Source of the DNA: Oscillospiraceae bacterium
GTDB lineage: Bacteria; Bacillota_A; Clostridia; Saccharofermentanales; Saccharofermentanaceae
Length of the DNA: 14,514 bases
Assembly (NCBI GenBank): GCA_902791885.1
Contig: CADAXO010000131.1
Coordinates: 1-14,514, forward strand
Reading direction: 5' to 3'
Shown: positions 14,485-14,514 of the stretch, piece by piece
How positions within the stretch are numbered: position 1 is the stretch's first letter
Layout: each line of letters begins with the position of its first letter
Position numbers and translations under genes: made by a program
The notes under the pieces: generated by a model
Database searches by the model: none
Told to the model about the DNA's origin: nothing
What the model saw: the letters and a program-made list of their open reading frames with translations, nothing else

Positions 14485-14514
14485 TGTACCCTTTAAACAA
14501 GATTCCTGAAGATA
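14481..14514 (+). CDS. Possible start of a gene that runs off the window
   Basis: ATGATG at 14481-14486 overlaps the TetR stop (ATGA overlap). It opens a frame reading MMYPLNKIPED that stays open to the window end. There is no clear ribosome site, so it would depend on translational coupling. Eleven codons are too few to name a product, and it may not be a gene. Confidence 0.3.
   Translation, partial: MMYPLNKIPED

Overview
The window looks like a chromosomal segment from a Gram-positive anaerobe of the Clostridia (Bacillota). The evidence is a mid-range base composition, strong Shine-Dalgarno (SD) sites of the AGGAG/GGGGG type, canonical TTGACA/TATAAT promoters, acidic extracellular domains and a tight operon layout. 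The family cannot be fixed from the sequence. No rRNA, tRNA, insertion sequence or CRISPR array is visible.

Layout, left to right. (1) 2-6264, minus strand: a five-gene run. In transcription order it encodes a secreted, membrane-anchored beta-lactamase-fold serine hydrolase, a GNAT acetyltransferase, a small multi-pass membrane protein, a membrane-anchored proline-iminopeptidase-like alpha/beta hydrolase and a five-helix membrane protein with an outward alpha/beta hydrolase domain. It starts from a good promoter whose start site is covered by two overlapping TACGAC/GTCGTA dyads. (2) 6381-7958, minus strand: a three-gene operon for a four-helix membrane protein, a second GNAT and a metal-dependent cyclase/formamidase-like hydrolase. 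(3) 8016-9398, plus strand: a MATE-family efflux pump. It is divergent from operon 2 and shares a mirror-symmetric promoter core with it; its mRNA is predicted to be almost leaderless. (4) 9399-10886, minus strand: a membrane diguanylate cyclase whose stop codon abuts the MATE stop codon. (5) 11148-12641, plus strand: a flotillin-like SPFH protein with a problematic start, followed by a strong terminator. (6) 12839-13633, plus strand: a PD-(D/E)XK-like nuclease-domain protein. It is followed directly by a four-unit array of 38-bp imperfect palindromes repeating every 51-52 bp. (7) 13906-14484, plus strand: a TetR-family regulator with its own palindromic operator, possibly coupled to a gene that runs off the window.

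Functionally, the left part is a cell-envelope hydrolase cluster. Its beta-lactamase fold and a BlaI/MecI-like operator together suggest, as inference, a response to cell-wall stress. The middle holds efflux, c-di-GMP signalling and membrane-microdomain genes with no obvious shared pathway. The least explained structure is the palindrome array that begins at the base after the nuclease stop codon. Two start sites also deserve attention: an apparent AUC start for the proline-iminopeptidase-like gene, and a one-base frame conflict at the flotillin start.
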